From: DATFKA01 sp035268885
GTDB lineage: Bacteria > Bacteroidota > Bacteroidia > Chitinophagales > Saprospiraceae
DNA: 64,000 nt
Reading direction: 5' to 3'
Assembly (NCBI GenBank): GCA_035268885.1
Contig: DATFKA010000094.1
Coordinates: 1-64,000, forward strand
Shown: positions 59,112-64,000 of the stretch, piece by piece
How positions within the stretch are numbered: the first letter of the stretch is position 1
Layout of the letters: every line of letters begins with the position of its first letter
Notes under the pieces: generated by a model
The model's input: the letters and a program-made list of their open reading frames with translations, nothing else
What the model was told of the DNA's origin: nothing
Database searches by the model: none
Program-made: the position numbers and the translations under genes

Positions 59112-59549
59112 TCAGGCCCGCGATTTTACTTTTTTCAATTTGAGGTACTGTCCCGGCTGGCAGACTTCATCGTAGTGTTTTTTCTGGATTTCCCCGATGA
59201 GCATTTCTTTTTGGAAATAGCCCAGGGACAAGGTCCAGCGACAGCTGCTGTTTCCTTTGGCCTGCTTTTGAAAGAGGTGGACCGACTGATCATCATACAT
59301 GATGCCCTTGAGTGGGAAGAATTCGCGCTGTTCGCCGCGTTCGAGAATTAGGGTGCCGGTTACTTTTTTATCGTACCAGCGGCTGGTATTCGCCGTAGAG
59401 TCAATTGCCTGGATGATGACAGTGACCTGGTATTCTTGTCCTTCGATCTGGGTTTTGCCCTGCCAGGTACCGTTGCTGGTCTGAGCAGAGAGGTGGAGAC
59501 TCAGCAAGGAAAAGAGGGCAAGCAGGATCAAATTTCTAGGGGCAATCAT
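59112..59549 (-). CDS. Small secreted protein of unknown function
   Basis: A 145-residue protein starting at ATG 59549 with a signal peptide (RNLILLALFSLLSLHLSAQ). The mature part is beta-rich (NGTWQGKTQIEGQEYQVTVI, YDKKVTGTLILERGEQREFF, GYFQKEMLIGEIQKKHYDEV). The GTWQGK start and repeated strands suggest a lipocalin-like or immunoglobulin-like fold, but I do not recognise a family. A longer frame to 59627 lacks a good signal. Its 5' end overlaps the upstream propeller-type gene by 14 bases. An in-frame TGA is followed by further open frame. Confidence 0.65.
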   Translation of the reverse strand: MIAPRNLILLALFSLLSLHLSAQTSNGTWQGKTQIEGQEYQVTVIIQAIDSTANTSRWYDKKVTGTLILERGEQREFFPLKGIMYDDQSVHLFQKQAKGNSSCRWTLSLGYFQKEMLIGEIQKKHYDEVCQPGQYLKLKKVKSRA

Positions 59550-60420
59550 AATTAATGTAGTTAATGACCAGTATTTCGTCGGTGCTTTGCTGCATATTCT
59601 TAAAACCGACACCTTTGGAAGATACAAAATAATGTTGGGGATTAAAATAGCCGGGGACTTCCATTTCCTTTACGGTGGGATTATCTGGTGACCAAATACT
59701 CAGGTATATTTTACCTCTTCCGAAGGTGCGGTCAGCCGGTCGTGGAGCGAAGAAGGGGCGGACGAATATTTCTTCCGCTGGTAAGTAAATATGGTTTAGG
59801 TAGCTGGGATTGGTTTCGGCATGTTCCATAAAAGCAATTGGATCATTAGGTCCTGTGAACGGCTCCGCTTTCTCAGGAGCGTTGAGGGTGGGTAATGCTA
59901 TTTCTTTTGTCGTTTGCTTAGACAGGTTGAACACCTTACAGGCAGATTGATGGTCGAAACCTACTATAACCTGCTCTTCAGTGAAGGTAAACCTGGGACG
60001 ATGTGCCAGGCCATAGCGTTTTTCAAGCATATAAGCTGGGTAATGAAGGGGCAGTAAGGTCGCCTGGCTACTTGCCAGGTCGATGGATGCCAAAAGCGGC
60101 GTTTCAAAATAGTCGAAGTCAAATTGGCTATGCAATAAAGAGCGACAATGGATATACAGGACATCCTTCTCCTCATTGTAGTCAATAGGACAATAAGGAT
60201 TAGGACTCAAAGTATACGCTTCAAAATTGATGCCTTTGATGGGACTATCGATTCGGTTAATCAGCCATTTATCTAGCAAAGTGCCGGAAGGGTCAATCTT
60301 ATAAATGGCTGTTTCACTCACTATGAAGATGGCGTCATCGTCATAATATAGGAAGTCATTAACTAACTTAATTCCCCTTTCATCAATCCTACTAAGATCA
60401 ATGTTTTTTTCAGGAGCTAC
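59536..60420 (-). pseudogene. 5'-truncated propeller-like protein (DUF4221-type)
   Basis: The frame is open from 60420 to 59536. It is preceded directly by an in-frame TAA (60421-60423) and has no ATG at its beginning; the first possible start is GTG 60321. Yet the codons before that GTG read as protein typical of the first propeller blade (KLVNDFLYYDDDAIFIVSET). The remainder shows blades such as YNEEKDVLYIHCRSLLHSQF and PLLASIDLASSQATLLPLHY, and a C-terminal GKIYLSIWSPDNPTVKEMEV. This is how DUF4221-like six-bladed propeller lipoproteins of Bacteroidota look. The expected signal peptide is absent, so the gene has probably lost its 5' end; expression of a shorter protein from 60321 is possible. 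Confidence 0.6.
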
Positions 60421-60429
60421 TTATTCATA

Positions 60430-60792
60430 TTGTTAATTTTAAATTACACAAGAGACGATTCAGGTGTCCTCGTAATCACCTACGCCAATGCCCATTGTCG
60501 CAATCATAAAATTAGGTCTTATGGACTGGACATTCCCGGACAAAATGGGACAAAAGTGGACAAAGATGGACAAGATCAGGTGGTAGGCGGCTTTGAGCTT
60601 GCGACTCCCGGTGCGGGGGCTGATCAGAAGATCGTCCGCAATTTGCTTACGGGTGCGATGCGTCAGGTGTCTATGGGGATTAGCGTGGGACATACCAGGG
60701 GAATAAAATATAGTCTACCTGTACGCCTGGGGGATCTGCTGAATAATAATGGGCAATTAGCTGTTGTAAACGATAAAAAGCATAATATTTAG
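60430..60792 (+). CDS. Doubtful short open frame
   Basis: A 120-residue frame (start near NYTRDDSGVLVITY) with no family that I recognise, no signal peptide and a composition shaped by a short tandem repeat in its middle (60538-60577). It lies between the truncated propeller gene and an ATPase gene on the plus strand. Minus-strand frames here are no better. I list it because the stretch has no better gene, but it may be non-coding debris. Confidence 0.2.
   Translation: MLILNYTRDDSGVLVITYANAHCRNHKIRSYGLDIPGQNGTKVDKDGQDQVVGGFELATPGAGADQKIVRNLLTGAMRQVSMGISVGHTRGIKYSLPVRLGDLLNNNGQLAVVNDKKHNI
60538..60577 (+). repeat. Four imperfect 10-bp tandem units (GGACAAANNN)
   Basis: GGACAAAATG, GGACAAAAGT, GGACAAAGAT and GGACAAGATC follow each other without gaps. 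The period matches one helical turn. It lies in the doubtful frame above. Confidence 0.7.
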
Positions 60793-60825
60793 CTATTACA
60801 AAATCTTTTTGTTATATTTATACGT

Positions 60826-61956
60826 ATGATTAGCAGAACCATTACGGCACAGATCCGGCGCAAAATAGGACGAGGGAAAGCCATTATGATTATCGGCCCC
60901 CGACAGGTTGGAAAAACGACTTTAATCCTTCATCAACTTAGTGAGGAGGATTATACTTTCTTTAACGGGGATGATCCTGCTGTTCGAGCGGCCTTAGATA
61001 CGCCCAATACAGAACAGATTCGAAGACTGATTGGAGGAAAAAAAATCGTTTTTATTGACGAAGCACAACGGATTAACGGCATTGGCCTCACTTTGAAAAT
61101 CATTACCGATCAGTTCAAAGATGTACAACTGTGGATCAGTGGATCTTCTTCCTTTCATCTGTTTAATGAGTTGAATGAACCTCTGACGGGCCGAAAATGG
61201 GAGTATGAATTGTATCCCATCAGTTGGGAAGAATATGAAAGTCACGTTGGCTATCTAAAAGCCCAACAAAATCTGGAAAATAGGCTGATCTACGGAATGT
61301 ATCCCGAGGTGATCAATAATGAAAGAGGAGAAGAAAGAGAAGTACTCAGAAATTTGGTCAACAGTTACCTGTATCGAGATATTTTAGCTCATGGAGAAAT
61401 CAGAAAGCCCGAGGTATTAGAAAAACTGGTCCAGGGCTTAGCGCTGCAAGTAGGAAGTGAAGTGAATTATAATGAACTCAGTCAGTTGGTATCTATCTCC
61501 AAAGATACGGTGCAACGGTACATCGACATTCTGGAGAAGGGATACGTCATTTTTAGATTAAGGTCTTTCAATCGAAATGTTCGAAATGAAATAAAGCGGG
61601 GCAGGAAAATCTATTTTTATGATAATGGCATCAGGAATGCGATCATTGGTGAATTTGGAGGGGTAAATACTCGCAGTGACATAGGTATGCTCTGGGAGAA
61701 TTTCCTGGTGGCCGAGCGCAGGAAGCAGAATAGCTATAAAATGACCTTTGCCAAACCTCATTTTTGGCGAACCAGACAGCAGCAAGAAATTGATTACGTT
61801 GAGCAAACCGGCTTACAATTGACCGCTTATGAATTTAAATGGAATCCAAAATCAAAAGCTAAGTTTTCTAAAACCTTTCTAAAATCTTACCAGGCGGAGT
61901 CTAAATTGATTAATCGGGAAAACTTCAGGGAGTTTGTGGTGATTAAAGCCGATTAA
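60826..61956 (+). CDS. AAA-type ATPase with DUF4143
   Basis: A 376-residue protein. Walker A GPRQVGKTT (residues 24-32), Walker B KIVFIDEAQRI, sensor WISGSSSFHLFNELNEPLTG, then the C-terminal DUF4143 part (VNSYLYRDILAHGEIRKPEV, VSISKDTVQRYIDILEKGYV, TRSDIGMLWENFLVAERRKQ, QQEIDYVEQTGLQLTAYEFK). This ATPase family is abundant and often expanded in Bacteroidota and archaea; its function is unknown, and it tends to be in variable regions. The DUF4143 end looks like a degenerate nuclease-type fold with conserved D and E-x-K. Its stop overlaps the convergent RND gene by 4 bases. Confidence 0.9.
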   Translation: MISRTITAQIRRKIGRGKAIMIIGPRQVGKTTLILHQLSEEDYTFFNGDDPAVRAALDTPNTEQIRRLIGGKKIVFIDEAQRINGIGLTLKIITDQFKDVQLWISGSSSFHLFNELNEPLTGRKWEYELYPISWEEYESHVGYLKAQQNLENRLIYGMYPEVINNERGEEREVLRNLVNSYLYRDILAHGEIRKPEVLEKLVQGLALQVGSEVNYNELSQLVSISKDTVQRYIDILEKGYVIFRLRSFNRNVRNEIKRGRKIYFYDNGIRNAIIGEFGGVNTRSDIGMLWENFLVAERRKQNSYKMTFAKPHFWRTRQQQEIDYVEQTGLQLTAYEFKWNPKSKAKFSKTFLKSYQAESKLINRENFREFVVIKAD

Positions 61957-64000
61957 GGCTTTTCACCATAAATCAGCTCGTATATCAAGGGAATAAAGTA
62001 TAAACTGCTAAGCGTGCCGACGATCAGCCCGCCGATGACGGCAAAAGCCAGGGGACGCTGCAGCTCCGCTCCCAGTCCGCTGGCGAAGAGTATGGGCAGC
62101 AGGGCCAGGATGGTCGTCAGGGAAGTCATCAGGATGGGTTTGAGGCGGCGGCGGCCCGCGCCGTGGATGGCACTGCGTAGATCTTGCGACACCCGAAAGC
62201 GGTTCATCATATCTACCTTGAGGATGGCATCGTTAACGACAATCCCACTCATGACAATCATACCGATGATGGAGACCAGATTGATGCTCTGGCTGCTCCA
62301 CCAAAGCAGGAACAGGGTACCCGTCAGACTAATCGGCACGGTCAGCATCACAATGAAGGGCTGCACCAGTGACTCGAATTGGGCCGCCAGGATCAGGTAG
62401 AGCAGCAGCAGGGCAATACCCAGAATGATGCTCAACTCCCGCACCGTTCGGCGATCTTCAAAAGCCTGTCCGCTAAAGCTGACGCTGAGTTCGGTTTCGG
62501 CCCGGATGAATTCGCGGAGTGCTTCCATTAGAGCGGAATCGTAGCGGGGCAGATCCAGGCTGATGGCCACGCCACTGACACCTGCCTCAATGGTTTTATA
62601 GCTTTGGACAGGGCGGGTCTGGATAAATTGGCTTAAAGGGAGCGCCTGTCCTTCGGTATTTCGTAGGGTCGCCTGGTTGAGGCGCTGGTATAGGCCGGCG
62701 CGTGGGCCATCAAGTAGGATGGGCACCAGGGCATTGCCGGTATTAAGCTGCTCGACTTGGTAATCGGCGAAGAGACCCTGTAAAGCCGTGACAACCTCTT
62801 GCTGATTCAGCCCATAACGCAGCACCTGCTGCCGGTTGATACTGATGGCCAGCTGCTCTTCCAGTGGAGGCAGGGCGGGAAAAATACCACGCTGGTTGAG
62901 GAAATCAACAACCGGTTGTAATTGTTCGGGGCTGGGTGGCTCCTGGTTGCGATTGGACTGAAGCTGTACGCGCAGAGGCGCCATCTTGGCTCCAAATACC
63001 TGGTCAAAGACATTCTCCAACGGAGCTATCCGTAGGCTGGCTTCGGGGTAAGCTTCCTGGATTTTTTGGCGCAAAGCCGTATCTGGAAAGCTATTCGCTT
63101 CCGCAAAAAAATAGATGATCTGTGCTTCGTTGCTGCTTTGCGCCTCCGTAGCGAGTAAGAATTGCTGGCTGCCAATTTCGGCCGTGGCTGAGGTGCTGTG
63201 GGGAGCAAAATCGGTGATGAGCGTACGTACCCGCGCTTCGTTTTCCGCAAAGGAAAGGCTGCTATTCCAGTCGATATCGACTTGTAGGGCTTTTCGCGAA
63301 AGCGGCGGGAAGGTCTCCTGCTTTAATTGACCTATGGGCAAGTACATACTACCCAAAAGCAGCAGGAAAAGTAAGAGAAATAGCCAACGACGGTCGAGCA
63401 CAAAATCGACGCTGCGAGTGAAAAAATCGCGGCGATCCGACTCTGGTTTTTTTCCGTAAGGTCGCCCCCGGTCCAACAGTCGCCAGAGCGTGGGTAATAG
63501 AAAGTAAGCGACTAAGAGGGCCATGCCCAGTGCGATACTGATGGAGAGTGCCTGGTCGTAGAAGAGCGCTCCGGCCAGCCCACTGAGGAAAACCAGCGGC
63601 ACGAAGACCGAGCAGGTGGTCAGGGCGGAGCTAATTAGCGGACGGATGACCTCACGGGCGCCCTGTACGCCCGCCTCGGTAGGGGAGTGGCCCATGGCGC
63701 GGTACTGTCGGATATTCTCGATGACGATGATAGAGTTGTCGATCATCAGGCCTACGCCCAGGATCAGGCCCGAGAGGCTGATGATATTGATGGACAGGTC
63801 GAGTAGGTAGAAGCCCAGCACAGAGAGTAATAAAGCCAGCGGTACCGCCAGACCAATGAGAACCGGTGCGCGCCAGTCGCGGAAGAAGAAAAACATAATC
63901 AGGATGGCAAAGCAGGCACCGTAGAGCAAGCTGGTCCGCAAGTTATTGATGGAGACGGCCAGTAGTTCGGATTGGTCATTACTGACGTAAAAATCGAGAT
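61953..64000 (-). CDS. RND efflux pump permease, 5' part outside the window
   Basis: The minus-strand frame is open to the window edge at 64000; codons before the first apparent start still read as RND protein (DFYVSNDQSELLAVSINNL), so the gene begins outside. The visible ~682 residues include helices 2-6 with FFRDWRAPVLIGLAVPLALL and the acidic pair region LGVGLMIDNSIIVIENIRQY, the second periplasmic loop with a docking-like block (EVVTALQGLFADYQVEQLNT), and the last helices (GIALLLLYLILAAQFESLVQ, IGMIVMSGIVVNDAILKVDM). It is a proton-driven exporter of the HAE/CzcA superfamily. Substrate group cannot be fixed because the first half is missing. An adaptor and TolC gene are expected upstream beyond the edge. 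Confidence 0.92.
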   Translation of the reverse strand, partial: LDFYVSNDQSELLAVSINNLRTSLLYGACFAILIMFFFFRDWRAPVLIGLAVPLALLLSVLGFYLLDLSINIISLSGLILGVGLMIDNSIIVIENIRQYRAMGHSPTEAGVQGAREVIRPLISSALTTCSVFVPLVFLSGLAGALFYDQALSISIALGMALLVAYFLLPTLWRLLDRGRPYGKKPESDRRDFFTRSVDFVLDRRWLFLLLFLLLLGSMYLPIGQLKQETFPPLSRKALQVDIDWNSSLSFAENEARVRTLITDFAPHSTSATAEIGSQQFLLATEAQSSNEAQIIYFFAEANSFPDTALRQKIQEAYPEASLRIAPLENVFDQVFGAKMAPLRVQLQSNRNQEPPSPEQLQPVVDFLNQRGIFPALPPLEEQLAISINRQQVLRYGLNQQEVVTALQGLFADYQVEQLNTGNALVPILLDGPRAGLYQRLNQATLRNTEGQALPLSQFIQTRPVQSYKTIEAGVSGVAISLDLPRYDSALMEALREFIRAETELSVSFSGQAFEDRRTVRELSIILGIALLLLYLILAAQFESLVQPFIVMLTVPISLTGTLFLLWWSSQSINLVSIIGMIVMSGIVVNDAILKVDMMNRFRVSQDLRSAIHGAGRRRLKPILMTSLTTILALLPILFASGLGAELQRPLAFAVIGGLIVGTLSSLYFIPLIYELIYGEKP

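Noticed and set aside
59550..59627. Longer N-terminus for the small secreted protein
   Set aside because: It would bury the signal peptide and overlaps the upstream gene further.
60826..61956. Defence-system ATPase
   Set aside because: AAA-DUF4143 proteins are common outside defence islands and no nuclease, methylase or other defence genes are nearby.

Overview
The window looks like chromosomal DNA of a Bacteroidota bacterium, probably a Saprospiria/Lewinella-like marine or activated-sludge type. Support for the phylum: two large exported proteins end in type IX secretion (Por) sorting domains, promoters fit the Bacteroidota form TTTG-N17-19-TAnnTTTG rather than -35/-10, Shine-Dalgarno sequences are mostly absent, and the gene content is typical (DUF4331, DUF1343, HGSNAT-like acyltransferase, AAA-DUF4143 ATPase). 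The family-level guess rests on general resemblance only.

Layout. 0.2-3.5 kb is a scarred zone: a decayed DDE transposase, short inverted-repeat elements, a T9SS beta-propeller protein and a fragment of an outer-membrane protein gene. A tRNA-Val(GAC) follows. 3.8-9 kb is a PadR-controlled MacAB-like ABC efflux operon with palindromic operator candidates, then a lumazine-binding-like gene broken by one in-frame TGA. 9.8-24 kb is mostly housekeeping: a PlsB-HAD-PlsC fusion, a lipase-like hydrolase, a NamZ-like DUF1343 protein, an exonuclease/GIY-YIG fusion, the mrp-nfu-pyrF group, and a ribF-glycosyltransferase fusion followed by a pseudouridine synthase and a GT39 enzyme. 24-32.5 kb holds OmpA-like, Tat-exported, IscA-like and T9SS genes.

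32.7-42.2 kb is the most distinctive block: five co-directional genes encoding two transglutaminases (one with DUF2126), two circularly permuted ATP-grasp proteins and two alpha-E domains, one of them fused. This is a doubled form of the transglutaminase/ATP-grasp/alpha-E system, predicted to make or modify peptides; its product is unknown. A strong bidirectional terminator separates it from icd. 43.8-46.6 kb has a DUF4331 protein encoded as two halves plus a TPR protein. ruvB, an MFS transporter and a small membrane protein follow.

49.3-51.5 kb contains two DJ-1/PfpI genes, one a GlxA-type regulator with a shortened AraC domain, separated by an exact array of 22 heptanucleotide repeats. Next come an exported molybdopterin-binding subunit and a convergent adaptor-permease-TolC set without an ATPase. 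58-61 kb is another eroded zone with an inverted-repeat element, a J-domain protein, a secreted protein followed by an open same-frame extension, and a 5'-truncated propeller gene. The window ends inside an RND efflux pump gene.

Three repeat families recur between genes: GAAGTTGTCTAAAG-ended elements with 3-bp target duplications in two of three copies, a second family with a conserved arm and a changing hairpin tip, and the CACATGA array. All assignments come from reading the sequence; none was checked against a database.
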